Shown piece by piece: positions 18,382 through 27,538 of a stretch of 64,000 nucleotides of DNA. A model generated the notes under the pieces. The model was not told the origin of the DNA. It made no database searches and saw only the letters and a program-made list of their open reading frames with translations. The DNA lies in contig NZ_CVSB01000049.1 of the NCBI RefSeq assembly GCF_001179845.1, forward strand, positions 1 through 64,000, written 5' to 3'. This DNA comes from Candidatus Pelagibacter communis (GTDB taxonomy: Bacteria; Pseudomonadota; Alphaproteobacteria; Pelagibacterales; Pelagibacteraceae). Within the stretch, counting starts at the first letter, position 1; every line of letters begins with the position of its first letter. The position numbers and the translations under genes are program-made.

Positions 18382-18972
18382 TTATAATGAGCCTTTAGTG
18401 GATGGAATGCTTTTCTTATTTCTTGGATCCATCTCTAATGCAGCTCTTAATGATCTTGCTAATGCTTTATAACAAGACTCAATTATGTGATGGCTATTAT
18501 CACCATAAATATTTTCAACATGCATTGTAATTCCAGCGGATTGGGAGAAAGCTTGGAACCATTCTTTAAATAATTCAGTATCCATTTCTCCAAGTTTTTC
18601 AACTTTCAATTTTACCTTCCAAATCAAATAAGGTCTGTTTGAAACATCTATGGCAACCCTTGTTAATGTTTCATCCATTGGGATAACTATATGAGCATAT
18701 CTTTTTATCCCTACAAATTTTTTAGCAGCTTTTTTTAGAGCCTCTCCAATAGCAATTCCAGTATCTTCTGTTGTGTGGTGAAGATCAATGTGTGTATCTC
18801 CTTTAGCTTTAACTTTTAAATCAATCAATGAATGCTTTGATAACTGCTCAAGCATGTGATCTAGGAAACCTATACCAGTGTCAATTTGGTACTTACCCTT
18901 GCCGTCAATATTTACTTCAACATTAATACTAGTTTCTTTAGTTTTTCGAGATACTTTTCCTTTTCTAGCCAT
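18382..18972 (-). CDS. hisB: imidazoleglycerol-phosphate dehydratase
   Basis: Dehydrates IGP to imidazole-acetol phosphate. 196 residues, monofunctional (no phosphatase domain). Two metal-binding His clusters are present: [11 protein letters not shown] with [12 protein letters not shown], and [20 protein letters not shown]. First gene of the minus-strand run hisB-hisH-hisA-hisF-hisE-HIT-GNAT. It diverges from hslV with an 89-bp shared upstream region; the hslV promoter there looks heat-shock type, and the hisB promoter is not clear. Confidence 0.98.
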   Translation of the reverse strand: MARKGKVSRKTKETSINVEVNIDGKGKYQIDTGIGFLDHMLEQLSKHSLIDLKVKAKGDTHIDLHHTTEDTGIAIGEALKKAAKKFVGIKRYAHIVIPMDETLTRVAIDVSNRPYLIWKVKLKVEKLGEMDTELFKEWFQAFSQSAGITMHVENIYGDNSHHIIESCYKALARSLRAALEMDPRNKKSIPSTKGSL

Positions 18973-19026
18973 ATATTTTTAATGGTATACATACATAATT
19001 CCACTATATCAATATTAGTCTAAACA

Positions 19027-19054
19027 CTTGAAGTATCAAAAATAGTTACCATTT
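19027..19054 (+). promoter_or_regulatory. RpoH (sigma-32)-type promoter of hslV-hslU
   Basis: CTTGAA at 19027-19032, a 14-bp spacer, and TACCATTT at 19047-19054 match the sigma-32 pattern CTTGAA-N14-CCCCATNT at the whole -35 and six of eight -10 positions. The same spacing recurs before grpE and dnaK in this window. The -10 ends only 7 bp before the hslV ATG, so the transcript may have almost no leader. Confidence 0.7.
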
Positions 19055-19061
19055 ATTAATT

Positions 19062-19577
19062 ATGACAACAATCGTACTAGTTAGAAAAAATAATGAAGTA
19101 GTAGTTGCTGGCGATGGACAAGTAAGTATGGGAAATACTGTTGTTAAAAGCACAGCCTCAAAAGTCAGAAAAATTGAAAAAAGAGATGTGGTTGCTGGAT
19201 TTGCTGGATCCACTGCAGATGCGTTAACTTTATTTGAAAGATTAGAGGGAAAGTTAGAAAAACATGCAGGCAACTTATCAAGAGCTGCTGTGGAGTTAGC
19301 GAAAGATTGGAGAACAGATAAATATTTAAGAAGATTAGAAGCGCTAATGGCTGTCGGTGATAAAAACAACAGCTATATTATTTCTGGGACTGGTGATGTC
19401 CTTGAGCCTGAAGGAGATGTTATTGGAATAGGTTCAGGTGGTAATTATGCACTTGCTGCAGGAAAAGTTTTAATGGAAGGTAATATGTCTGCAGAGGAAG
19501 TTGCTAAAAAAGCGATTAAAGTAGCAGCTGATATATGTGTATTTACAAACGATAATGTTAAAATTGAAAAAATATAA
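19062..19577 (+). CDS. hslV: ATP-dependent protease subunit HslV
   Basis: Proteolytic core of the HslUV (ClpQY) complex. 171 residues. After removal of Met1 the N-terminus is [20 protein letters not shown], with Thr as the nucleophile, as in the family. [11 protein letters not shown] and [19 protein letters not shown] follow. It is coupled to hslU by a 1-bp overlap. Expression is probably heat-induced through the promoter at 19027-19054. There is no Shine-Dalgarno before the ATG. Confidence 0.98.
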   Translation: MTTIVLVRKNNEVVVAGDGQVSMGNTVVKSTASKVRKIEKRDVVAGFAGSTADALTLFERLEGKLEKHAGNLSRAAVELAKDWRTDKYLRRLEALMAVGDKNNSYIISGTGDVLEPEGDVIGIGSGGNYALAAGKVLMEGNMSAEEVAKKAIKVAADICVFTNDNVKIEKI

Positions 19578-20950
19578 TGGATAATTCAAACGTAACACAG
19601 CTACACCCAAAAGATAAAAACCAAAAAGAAGATGCCTCTTTGGTTAGTTCTTTATCTCCAAGAGAAATTGTATCTGAATTAGATAGATTTGTTGTTGGAC
19701 AAAATAAAGCCAAAAGAGCCGTTGCTGTTGCTCTGAGAAACAGATGGAGACGTCAAGCTCTTAAAGGTGAAATGAAAAATGAAGTTTTACCAAAAAATAT
19801 TTTAATGATTGGGCCAACTGGTGTTGGAAAAACTGAAATTTCAAGAAGATTATCAAAGTTAGCGGAAGCTCCTTTTGTAAAAGTTGAAGCAACAAGATTT
19901 ACTGAAGTTGGTTACGTTGGAAGAGATGTAGAACAAATTGTAAGAGACTTAATTGAAATTGCAATATCAATGGAAAAAGTAAAAAAAAGAAAAGAAGTTT
20001 ATGCGCAAGCTCAAAAATCTGCAGAAGAAAAGGTTCTAGACGCATTGGTTGGCAAAAAAGCAAGTTTAGCAACAAGAGAAAGTTTTAGAAAAAGACTTAG
20101 AAATGGTGATTTAGATGATAACGAAATTGAAATAGCTGTTAGTAATAATGGTTCGAGTGGTGCTTCTTTTGAAATACCTGGAATGCCCGGAGCTAACGTT
20201 GGAATGATTAACATTGGTGAAATGATTGGAAAATCAATGGGCAATAAAGAAAAAAAGAAAAAAATGACAGTAAAAGAATCTCATGAAATTTTAATAAATG
20301 ATGAGTCTGATAAATTAATTGAAGAAGATAAAATTGTTAAGGCAGCAAAACTTTCAACTGAAAACAATGGTATCGTTTTCTTAGATGAAATAGATAAAAT
20401 TTCAGCAAGAACAGATAGAGTTGGAGGAGATGTTTCAAGAGAAGGTGTACAAAGAGATTTGTTGCCTCTAATTGAAGGAACTACTGTAAACACAAAACAT
20501 GGTCCAATAAAAACAGATCATATTTTGTTTATAGCATCTGGTGCATTTCAGCTAGCAAAACCATCTGATTTGCTTCCTGAATTGCAAGGGAGATTGCCTA
20601 TTAGGGTCGAGCTAGAAGCTTTAACTAGTGAAGATTTTAAAAGAATTTTAAGAGAGCCTGATTTCAGTTTAATAAAACAATATGTGGCTCTTTTAAAAAC
20701 TGAAAATGTTGATCTTGAATTTTCTGATGATGGTATAGATGCTATTGCCAATATTGCTTCGGAAGTAAATACTAGTGTTGAAAATATTGGAGCTAGAAGA
20801 CTGCATACTATAATTGAGAAAATATTGGATGAAATTAGCTTCACTGCAACAGACCGAGCAGGTGAAAAAATTATTATTGACAAACAATACATTAATAAAA
20901 ATTTAGATACTTTGGTAAAAGATACAGATCTATCGAAATTTATTTTATAA
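19577..20950 (+). CDS. hslU: HslUV protease ATPase subunit HslU
   Basis: AAA+ unfoldase that feeds substrates into HslV. 457 residues. Walker A GPTGVGKT at about 79-86, Walker [11 protein letters not shown], and the region between contains the family's substrate-recognition I-domain (about 120-240), which is rather lysine-rich. The C-terminal sensor-2 segment is [15 protein letters not shown], and the end LSKFIL is the tail that docks into HslV. It converges on and overlaps the Smr gene by 11 bp. Confidence 0.98.
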   Translation: MDNSNVTQLHPKDKNQKEDASLVSSLSPREIVSELDRFVVGQNKAKRAVAVALRNRWRRQALKGEMKNEVLPKNILMIGPTGVGKTEISRRLSKLAEAPFVKVEATRFTEVGYVGRDVEQIVRDLIEIAISMEKVKKRKEVYAQAQKSAEEKVLDALVGKKASLATRESFRKRLRNGDLDDNEIEIAVSNNGSSGASFEIPGMPGANVGMINIGEMIGKSMGNKEKKKKMTVKESHEILINDESDKLIEEDKIVKAAKLSTENNGIVFLDEIDKISARTDRVGGDVSREGVQRDLLPLIEGTTVNTKHGPIKTDHILFIASGAFQLAKPSDLLPELQGRLPIRVELEALTSEDFKRILREPDFSLIKQYVALLKTENVDLEFSDDGIDAIANIASEVNTSVENIGARRLHTIIEKILDEISFTATDRAGEKIIIDKQYINKNLDTLVKDTDLSKFIL

Positions 20951-21362
20951 GTTTATTTTTTTTCAGATAAATATAAAAAGCTCCGGTGCCTCCGTCCTCA
21001 ATTTTTGCATCTGTTATTTCATTTATCATGCTCATTAAACTTGCATTATTTGAAATAAATTCTGGAACAGAATATTTTAAAATACCAAGATCTTTCGACA
21101 CGTAAGGGTCTTTTTCATTTTCTGAGTGAAGTCCTTTTCCTGTAACGATAATTAATTTATTTATATTTTCTGAAAAAGCTTTATTTATAAAATTTTCTAT
21201 AGTTTTATTAGCTTCATCTAAAGTAAATCCATGTAGATCTATTGATCTAGTTTTGTTATTTTTTTTTTCTATATTCTTAAAATCTTTATCTGGTAATTTT
21301 TCTGTGCTATTTATAAATTTGTTCCAGTCTTTTTTATCTTTGTCTGAAATATTATCGTTCAA
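20940..21362 (-). CDS. Smr-domain protein
   Basis: 140-residue protein with a C-terminal Smr (small MutS-related) domain: [20 protein letters not shown], the LDxH-like DLHG motif, [10 protein letters not shown], and a closing [13 protein letters not shown]. Smr domains bind or nick nucleic acid. The first 45 residues are charged and probably disordered. This is the usual alphaproteobacterial neighbour of the Tim44-like gene and lies 1 bp from it, so they form a pair. Cellular role unknown. Confidence 0.9.
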   Translation of the reverse strand: MNDNISDKDKKDWNKFINSTEKLPDKDFKNIEKKNNKTRSIDLHGFTLDEANKTIENFINKAFSENINKLIIVTGKGLHSENEKDPYVSKDLGILKYSVPEFISNNASLMSMINEITDAKIEDGGTGAFYIYLKKNKLIK

Positions 21363-21959
21363 TTATGTTAATATATTAACTAGCTGCCAATTTGGATTTG
21401 ATGACGTGGTATCTCGCGAAAAAATCCAAGTATCATAAATTTTTTTAATCTTTTCAGGATCTCCAGAAACAATTTTTTTATCTTTATCTCTTATGCAAGT
21501 AATCACCTCAGCTATAAAGTCTACTGTTACGTTTAAAATATTTCCAATTTTTTTATGCTCTTTAATCTCAGCTTTATTAACTCCAATAAATGTTATTTCT
21601 GCAAAATGACCTCTCTTTGCTCTTTCTTTCAGTGCATCATCAAATTGATTATATATATCTTTATTTAACAGAGATTTTGCATTTGTAATCTTATTATCAT
21701 TATCACTGAAATCAGTAATAATTGTTTCATAAGCAATTTTTGCACCTTTTAAAAATTCTTTTTGAGCTTCATCATCAAACTTCTCTTTTGGTTTCACCGC
21801 TTGATCCACTTTAATATTTTTTAAAACCTCTTTAAATTGAGCTGGTGATTTTCCCTCAAAACCTGTTCTTTTTCCAAGAATGCCCCGAAGTCTTAAAAAA
21901 ATAAATCCTGCAATCATCGCCAATAAAATAATGTCGATATATTCGAAACTATAATTCAT
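21363..21959 (-). CDS. Tim44-like domain protein
   Basis: 198 residues from the ATG at 21959 (MNYSFEYIDIILLAMIAGFI). It has one N-terminal membrane helix, a linker with GKRTGFEGKSPAQ, then a Tim44-like domain (about 75-198; FLKGAKIAYETIITDF, AEITFIGVNKAEI, VDFIAEVITCIRD, DTWIFSRDTTSSNPNWQL). The bacterial TimA-type protein is a membrane-anchored relative of the mitochondrial import motor tether; its bacterial job is not settled. An upstream frame extension to 22001 was not used because it places extra residues before the membrane helix. Confidence 0.9.
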   Translation of the reverse strand: MNYSFEYIDIILLAMIAGFIFLRLRGILGKRTGFEGKSPAQFKEVLKNIKVDQAVKPKEKFDDEAQKEFLKGAKIAYETIITDFSDNDNKITNAKSLLNKDIYNQFDDALKERAKRGHFAEITFIGVNKAEIKEHKKIGNILNVTVDFIAEVITCIRDKDKKIVSGDPEKIKKIYDTWIFSRDTTSSNPNWQLVNILT

Positions 21960-22017
21960 GACTAGATTGTAATTACTATGTTGATTAATTTCAACCAGCA
22001 ATTTAGATTAAGGACAA

Positions 22018-22443
22018 ATGAACACAATTTTAGTATCAATAATTTTAATACCAATAATTGAAATTTATGTTCTTATTAAAATTGGTTCACAAATTGGTGC
22101 GATTACTACTATATTACTTATTTTTTCCACAGCAATTATTGGTGTTTATTACGCAAAATACGAGGGTTTAAATACAATAAAATCAGGATTTATTCAGTTA
22201 AGTAAAAATGAAGCGCCTGCTTTTGAAATTTTATCAGGTGCAGCCATAGCCTTTGCTGCTCTTCTTTTGATAGTTCCGGGGTTTGTAACTGACATTGTGG
22301 GTTTTTCATTAATTTTTCCTCCTAGCAGAAAGCTAATTTTTAAAAATTTATCAAAAAAATTTAGTAAAAAAGAAAATATAAAAAAAGATTATATTGATGG
22401 AGACTTTGAAGATATAGAAGATGACAATGACAGAAAATTATAA
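22018..22443 (+). CDS. FxsA-family membrane protein
   Basis: 141-residue inner-membrane protein. Hydrophobic helices at about 3-19, 25-46 and 72-95 surround the family pattern IEIYVLIKIGSQIGAITTI, GAAIAFAALLLIVPGFVTD and FPPSRKL. E. coli FxsA affects phage exclusion by F plasmid when over-expressed, but the normal role is unknown. It diverges from the Tim44-like gene (58 bp) and overlaps secB by about 20 bp. This tim44-fxsA-secB arrangement is typical of alphaproteobacteria. Confidence 0.92.
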   Translation: MNTILVSIILIPIIEIYVLIKIGSQIGAITTILLIFSTAIIGVYYAKYEGLNTIKSGFIQLSKNEAPAFEILSGAAIAFAALLLIVPGFVTDIVGFSLIFPPSRKLIFKNLSKKFSKKENIKKDYIDGDFEDIEDDNDRKL

Positions 22444-22849
22444 GATTTTAGCTAAATTTATAAAAGACCTATCTAGTGAAACTCCAAACACAGAAACATA
22501 TTTATTTGTTAAAGATAACATCTCAAAATACCAACTTGGAATTGATATCACTTCAAAAGCTTTAAAAAATCAAATGGTTGAAATAAATACAAAACTTAAA
22601 TTTGAAGATAAAGAAGGAAACGAAAAAAAATCATATTTTGAAATAATATATGCAACAATAATTAAAGTGAATGATAGTATAAAAGAAAAAAAAGAATTAG
22701 AAAAAATTATATTATGTGATGTTCAAATTGAGATTTATTCTGATCTAGAAAAATCTTTACTAGATCTCCTTCATAACTCAGGATATCCGGGTATTAAATT
22801 TGAAAAAAAAGTTGATTTTGAAAAACTATACAATCAAAGATTCAATTAA
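22421..22849 (+). CDS. secB: protein-export chaperone SecB
   Basis: Cytosolic chaperone that keeps exported proteins unfolded and hands them to SecA. 142 residues, with LAKFIKDLSSETPNTETYLF, NQMVEINTKLKFEDKEG and a C-terminal GYPGIKFEKKVDFEKLYNQR that corresponds to the family's G(Y/F)P.....FE..Y pattern. Start is uncertain between 22421 and 22427 (MTMTENYK or MTENYK); the second has AGAAG at better spacing. The gene starts inside fxsA and its end overlaps dnaQ by 4 bp. Confidence 0.93.
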   Translation: MTMTENYKILAKFIKDLSSETPNTETYLFVKDNISKYQLGIDITSKALKNQMVEINTKLKFEDKEGNEKKSYFEIIYATIIKVNDSIKEKKELEKIILCDVQIEIYSDLEKSLLDLLHNSGYPGIKFEKKVDFEKLYNQRFN

Positions 22850-23508
22850 AAATAATTTTTTTTCAAATTGTTCTTTAAATATTCTTTATGATTTTTTTCT
22901 TCTGTCTCTGATGGTTTAACTATTTTTTTATAGTAATTCAAAATAGCATTATCTTTTTTTTCGTATTGATTATTTATTTCTTTAAAATTTAAAGATGGCT
23001 CTTTTTGATCTATTAAATTAATATAAACCTTGGCAAGCAAATCACAATCAATTAATGCTGTATGTGTTACTCTTCTTGAATTATCTATTCTAAATCTTTT
23101 ACATAGAGCATCTAGACTAATTTGAGATCCTGGAAATCTATCTCTAGCTAAAACTAATGTATCAATTACATTGTTATCAACTTTTTCTAATCCAAGTAAT
23201 TTAAGCTCATTATTTAAATGTGTTAAGTCAAACTCAGCATTATGAATTATAAGCCTTTTATCCTTAATAAATTCCAAAAACTCATCGACTATTTCATGGA
23301 ATTTTTTTTGTTTAGATAAAAATTCATCACTATAACCATGAATTTTAAAAGCTTGTTCTGAAACCTTTCTTTCTGGATTTAAATAACAATGAAATTTATT
23401 TTTTGTTGGTATTAGATTTTCAAGCTCAATACAGCCTATTTCAACTATTCTGTGACCATCTTTTACAGATATCCCTGTTGTCTCAGTATCTAAAACTATT
23501 TCTCTCAT
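22846..23508 (-). CDS. dnaQ: DNA polymerase III epsilon subunit (3'-5' exonuclease)
   Basis: Proofreading subunit of the replicative polymerase. 220 residues. The DEDDh active site is intact: Asp7 and Glu9 in LDTETTG, the Asp in HNAEFDLTHLN, and His/Asp in HTALIDCDLLAKVY. GSQISLDALCKRFRI is another family segment. Last gene of the minus-strand run ppsR-maf-aroE-coaE-dnaQ leading away from the origin; no gap to coaE. Confidence 0.97.
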   Translation of the reverse strand: MREIVLDTETTGISVKDGHRIVEIGCIELENLIPTKNKFHCYLNPERKVSEQAFKIHGYSDEFLSKQKKFHEIVDEFLEFIKDKRLIIHNAEFDLTHLNNELKLLGLEKVDNNVIDTLVLARDRFPGSQISLDALCKRFRIDNSRRVTHTALIDCDLLAKVYINLIDQKEPSLNFKEINNQYEKKDNAILNYYKKIVKPSETEEKNHKEYLKNNLKKNYF

Positions 23509-24078
23509 TTATAAAATTTTTTTTAAAATATTTTTAATTTCATTTTTAACAGATTGTTTTTTAAAATCATTTTTAATAACGAAATGAGATTTCTTCTTTT
23601 TATAAGAAGATGAAAGCTGTATTTTTTTAAATTTATTAAACAATTTTTGATCAAAATTTTTTCTTTTAATCAGTCTTTTTTCAATATCTTTTTTTTTTGA
23701 ATCAACGAAAATTAATATGTCTTTTTTAATATTAATTTTATTTTCTAATAATAGAGGTATATCCAATATTACAATTTTCTTGCTTTTATTTTTCTTAAGA
23801 AATAATTTCATTTTTTTTTTAATCTCTTTGTGAACAATAGTAATTATTTTTTTTAAATTATTTTTATTACTTAGTATTGCTACTGTAATCTCATTTTTAT
23901 CTATTGGAAATTTAGAAATATACTTTGGTAATTTTTTATTTAATTTAATGAAAATTTTTTTATCTTTTTTGTAAAGTTTTGATACTTCGTAATCTGCATT
24001 GAAAACTGGATGACCAAAAACTTTTGCAACAAAACTTTTTCCAGATCCTATCTCTCCTAAAATTCCAATCCTAATCAT
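23509..24078 (-). CDS. coaE: dephospho-CoA kinase
   Basis: Last step of coenzyme A synthesis. 189 residues. P-loop GEIGSGKS at about 8-15, with FNADYEVSKLY carrying the substrate-binding Asp, and VILDIPLLLENK in the middle. The C-terminal half is extraordinarily lysine-rich (KKKSHFVIKNDFKKQSVKNE), as expected from the AT drift here. The start overlaps the end of aroE by 8 bp. Confidence 0.95.
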   Translation of the reverse strand: MIRIGILGEIGSGKSFVAKVFGHPVFNADYEVSKLYKKDKKIFIKLNKKLPKYISKFPIDKNEITVAILSNKNNLKKIITIVHKEIKKKMKLFLKKNKSKKIVILDIPLLLENKINIKKDILIFVDSKKKDIEKRLIKRKNFDQKLFNKFKKIQLSSSYKKKKSHFVIKNDFKKQSVKNEIKNILKKIL

Positions 24079-24865
24079 TATCTAAAAGCTTAAATATGTC
24101 GGTATTAACTTTTGGTTTTTTTTTGTGCCATAATTTAAATGCCTCTAAAGCTTGGTAAACAAACATAGTTTTTCCATTCTCTGTCTTGTATCCTAATTGT
24201 TTCCCTACCTTTAAAAAAGGAGTTTCTTGAGGATTATAAATTACGTCATAAAACAATTTATCGTGTCCTAAACTTGGAAAATCTAAATTTATTTTTTCAT
24301 TATTCAAACCAAGACTTGTGGCATTTATTATCATATGAAAATCCGTTAAATCTCCCCATTCTAAAATTTTGAGATTATTAAATAAAACTTTCAATGTTTC
24401 TGCCCTCTCCCTAGTCCTATTGCTGATTATTATCTCTTGAACACCCATATTTTTTAATGCAAAAATTATTGAAGGGACTACACCGCCGGCCCCTAATATT
24501 AAAACCTTCTTGCCTTTTATTTTAAAGTTTAACTTTTTAATCGCGGTATCAAAACCACTAATGTCTGTATTATGTCCAATTAAATCACCATTATCAAAAG
24601 TAATTGTGTTTACTGATTGAGTCTGTTCTGCCTCATGACTTAATTTATCTAAAAAGGGAATAACTTTTTTTTTGAAAGGCACAGTTACATTGCAGCCAGC
24701 TATTTTTTGTTCCTTAATATCTTGGATGAAATTTTTAATTTCATGGTCCTCTAGTTTAATTTTGTCATACTTTGCATCAATATTATTTTCTTTTAACCAC
24801 CGGTTTTGAAGTTTTGGTGACAGTGAATGATTAATTGGATTGCCTATAACGAAATATTTTTTCAT
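24071..24865 (-). CDS. aroE: shikimate dehydrogenase
   Basis: NADPH-dependent reduction of 3-dehydroshikimate in aromatic amino acid synthesis. 264 residues. Substrate site: VIGNPINHSLSPKLQNRWL and CNVTVPFKKKVIPFLD (catalytic Lys). Nucleotide site: LILGAGGVVPSIIFAL and ISNRTRERAE. Near the end is the family segment NGKTMFVYQALEAFKLW. Overlaps maf by 1 bp and coaE by 8 bp in the minus-strand run. Confidence 0.97.
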   Translation of the reverse strand: MKKYFVIGNPINHSLSPKLQNRWLKENNIDAKYDKIKLEDHEIKNFIQDIKEQKIAGCNVTVPFKKKVIPFLDKLSHEAEQTQSVNTITFDNGDLIGHNTDISGFDTAIKKLNFKIKGKKVLILGAGGVVPSIIFALKNMGVQEIIISNRTRERAETLKVLFNNLKILEWGDLTDFHMIINATSLGLNNEKINLDFPSLGHDKLFYDVIYNPQETPFLKVGKQLGYKTENGKTMFVYQALEAFKLWHKKKPKVNTDIFKLLDND

Positions 24866-25449
24866 TACAAAGAGCTTATATACTCCTTTATTTTTGCAAC
24901 CGGAAGTCCCATAATAGTGTTTTCATCACCTTTTATACTGTCAAACAAATTTCTACCATCTCCCTCTATTTGGTAAACATTATATGCGTAAAGTTTTTCA
25001 TCTGATATTTGAGACAAATAGGTTTTTAACTCTTCGTTAGAAAGATTTTTCATGGTTAACTCCGCCTTGTCAGTATAATTCCAAATCATAGTTCCATTTT
25101 TTGATATACAGACAGAACTAATTAAATGATGAGTTTTACCATTTAGTTTTTTCAATATAGTCATGGCTTCTTCCCTGTTCTCTGGTTTAGAAATTAATTC
25201 ACCTTCCAAATCAATAACGCTATCAGCGCCCAGTACTATTTGATCAACTTTTTTTAAACTAACTTTGTTTGCTTTTAATTCTGCTAAATTTTTTGATATA
25301 ATCTCAGGACTTGCTCGTTCTTTTAATAAACTAATTTTAACAACATCTTCATCAACATTTGATGGAACAACGTCGTTTTTAATATTGTGTTTGTCTAAAA
25401 TTTCTTTTCTGACCTTGCTTTTAGATGCAAGTATAATTTTATTTAACAT
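24865..25449 (-). CDS. maf: Maf-type nucleotide pyrophosphatase
   Basis: House-cleaning nucleoside triphosphate pyrophosphatase, probably removing modified or non-canonical nucleotides. 194 residues. The start IILASKSKVRKEILDKHNI and GADSVIDLEGELISKPENRE with LKKLNGKTHHLISSV are the family's substrate and metal-binding segments. The end ENTIMGLPVAKI is also typical. It overlaps ppsR by 11 bp. maf beside ppsR close to the origin is usual in alphaproteobacteria. Confidence 0.96.
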   Translation of the reverse strand: MLNKIILASKSKVRKEILDKHNIKNDVVPSNVDEDVVKISLLKERASPEIISKNLAELKANKVSLKKVDQIVLGADSVIDLEGELISKPENREEAMTILKKLNGKTHHLISSVCISKNGTMIWNYTDKAELTMKNLSNEELKTYLSQISDEKLYAYNVYQIEGDGRNLFDSIKGDENTIMGLPVAKIKEYISSL

Positions 25450-26266
25450 TGTTTGAATATATTTCGTGAATTTTAATTATAGAGGCTGCTGTCTCTTCTA
25501 CAGATTTTCTTGTTACATCTATGAATGGCCATTTATATTTTTGAAAAGTTTTTTTTGCATTTATAACTTCTTTCCTAATGTTTTCTAAGTCTGTATATTT
25601 TATGTTTTCAGTTTCTCTCAGCGTGTTCATTCTGTTTTTTCTTAAGTCAACTAATCTTTCAGGTTCGGTACTTAAGCCAACCACACAGGTCATATTAGGA
25701 TTTTTTTTTAGAGCTTCTGGTAATGAATTTTCATTCACTAAAGGAATGTTCGTCGTTTTATACCCTTTGTTGGCTAAATAGATAGATGTAGGTGTTTTAC
25801 TTGTTCTACTAACTCCCACAAGAATTATATCCGATTTATGTGCTTCATTTATTAAATTTCCATCATCGTGATTCATGGTAAACTGAATTGCTTCAATCCT
25901 TTCATAGTACTCTTCATTTAAAATATGCTGACCACTTGGCTCATGGGTTGCTTTTTGATTAAGAATTTTTGAAAAATTTAAAATTAAATTTCCGAGTACT
26001 CCAAAGCATGGAATATTTTTATCTTCACTAACATTAGCCAAATACTTGGCTAAATTATTATCCACAATAGTATATAAAATTATTGCGTTTGTGTTCTTTT
26101 CTGCATCAACTAAAATTTTTAAAATTTGATTTTCTGTTCTTGTAAAAGAATAAGAATGAACTTTATATTTTATATTTAAAAATTGAGCTTTAAGAGCTAA
26201 AAAAATCCTGTCTAAAGTTTCACCAGTTGAATCTGAAATTAAATATATTTGATATGTATTACTCAT
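25439..26266 (-). CDS. ppsR: pyruvate,phosphate dikinase / PEP synthase regulatory protein
   Basis: DUF299-type bifunctional kinase/pyrophosphorylase that switches PPDK or PEP synthase on and off by reversible phosphorylation. 275 residues. N-terminal ISDSTGETLDRIFLALKAQF and the P-loop GVSRTSKT at about 151-158 are diagnostic. The target enzyme gene is not in the window. It corresponds to the gene called RP001 in Rickettsia, which flanks the replication origin opposite hemE, exactly as here. First gene of the leftward run from the origin. Confidence 0.95.
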   Translation of the reverse strand: MSNTYQIYLISDSTGETLDRIFLALKAQFLNIKYKVHSYSFTRTENQILKILVDAEKNTNAIILYTIVDNNLAKYLANVSEDKNIPCFGVLGNLILNFSKILNQKATHEPSGQHILNEEYYERIEAIQFTMNHDDGNLINEAHKSDIILVGVSRTSKTPTSIYLANKGYKTTNIPLVNENSLPEALKKNPNMTCVVGLSTEPERLVDLRKNRMNTLRETENIKYTDLENIRKEVINAKKTFQKYKWPFIDVTRKSVEETAASIIKIHEIYSNNVK

Positions 26267-26533
26267 GAATAAATTGTTAATAAATTTGTATTATTTTTAT
26301 TAATTTATACAATTTTAAATTTCTTTAATTATGCTAGTAAAACCTGATTTTTATTAACAATAATAATAAATAGGCTAAAACAATCCACAAAAATTAAAAG
26401 AACCAAAAAAGCTTCATTTTAAACAATTTTAGTTAATAAAGATGTTAGTAAACTGTGAAAATAATGTTTACAAAAAATAATCACCTTTATTCACAGGATA
26501 TATTACAACTACTATAATTTATAATATTTATTT
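26267..26533. other. oriC: probable chromosomal replication origin (oriC)
   Basis: A 267-bp gap between ppsR (leftward) and hemE (rightward), the largest non-coding stretch in the window and one of the most AT-rich. It has a perfect DnaA box TTATTCACA at 26487-26495 and two 7-of-9 matches: CAATCCACA at 26381-26389 and, on the minus strand, a TGTGAAAAT at 26454-26462. Long A/T tracts at about 26285-26335 and 26350-26372 could be the unwinding region. In Caulobacter and Rickettsia the origin lies between these same two genes. Genes run away from it on both sides for several kilobases, and parAB and parS follow 9-11 kb to the right. It must also hold the hemE and ppsR promoters. Confidence 0.8.
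26487..26495 (+). promoter_or_regulatory. perfect DnaA box
   Basis: TTATTCACA matches the DnaA-binding consensus TTATNCACA at all nine positions. It lies 38 bp before the hemE start, inside the proposed origin. Confidence 0.8.
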
Positions 26534-27538
26534 ATGAAACCTTTGCATAAAATAATTATCAACAAAGACACTTCATTTAATCCTATTTGGATTATGAGAC
26601 AAGCAGGAAGATATCTTCCCGAATTTAGAGAAATTAGAAAAAAAAATCCGAATTTTATCAATTTATGCTTAAACGACGAATTATCGTCAAAAATAACTTT
26701 ACAACCCTTAAAGAGATTTAATTTAGATGCTGCTATAATATTTTCAGATATTTTAATGCTTCCATATGGGTTGGGCCAGAAAGTAGAATTTGAAAAAAAT
26801 TTTGGGCCTAAGTTAGGAGAATTAAATTTAAACGAAATTGCTAAAATTGATGAAATTGATTTTGTAAAGAAAATTCATCGTGTGTATAAGGCAATAAAAA
26901 ATGTTAGTTCAAATCCATCTTTAAACAATAAAAATACTATTGGATTTGTTGGTGCTCCTTGGACATTATTAGTTTATATGATTAATCAACAGTCACCTAA
27001 AAAAAACCTGAAAAAAGATTTTTTTAAAGATGAGTTTTTAATAAACAGAATTTTATTAATCATAGAAAAATTTTTAAAGGTTCATATAAAGAATCAAATT
27101 GATAATGGAGCAAATATAATTCAAATCTTTGATAGTTGGGCGGGTTTATTAGATGAAAAAGATTTACCAAATTATGTTTATTCTCCTACTTTAAATTTGG
27201 TAAATTATGTAAAATCTTTAAAAGTACCAGTTATATGTTTCCCTAGAGAAGTAAAAAATTATAAAGAATTTTGTGAAATAGTTAAACCAGATGCCGTTAG
27301 TATCGATTATAATGTTGATCCAAAAAATATACTTAAGGATATAAAAATACCTATTCAAGGTGGTTTAGACCCTAAAATTTTATTAACAGACAAAGAAACT
27401 TTGAAAAAGGAAGTCTCTAAATATTTGGAAATCTTTAGAGATCATCCATATATATTTAATCTTGGGCACGGTATTTTACCTGAGACTAATCCAGAAATGT
27501 TAGAAAATTTAATTAAAGTTGTAAAAAATTTCAAATGA
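26534..27538 (+). CDS. hemE: uroporphyrinogen decarboxylase
   Basis: Converts uroporphyrinogen III to coproporphyrinogen III in heme synthesis. 334 residues. The substrate-site motif IWIMRQAGRYLPEFREIR is at the N-terminus, AIIFSDILMLPYGLG carries the catalytic Asp, and GFVGAPWTLLVYMI and LGHGILPETNPEM are other family blocks. It is the first gene to the right of the origin. The stop overlaps the hemH start by 4 bp. Confidence 0.98.
   Translation: MKPLHKIIINKDTSFNPIWIMRQAGRYLPEFREIRKKNPNFINLCLNDELSSKITLQPLKRFNLDAAIIFSDILMLPYGLGQKVEFEKNFGPKLGELNLNEIAKIDEIDFVKKIHRVYKAIKNVSSNPSLNNKNTIGFVGAPWTLLVYMINQQSPKKNLKKDFFKDEFLINRILLIIEKFLKVHIKNQIDNGANIIQIFDSWAGLLDEKDLPNYVYSPTLNLVNYVKSLKVPVICFPREVKNYKEFCEIVKPDAVSIDYNVDPKNILKDIKIPIQGGLDPKILLTDKETLKKEVSKYLEIFRDHPYIFNLGHGILPETNPEMLENLIKVVKNFK

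Noticed and set aside
26267-26533. CtrA sites (TTAA-N7-TTAA) in the proposed origin
   Set aside because: TTAA pairs are present, but none that I checked had a 7-bp spacing; TTAA is too common here to count.
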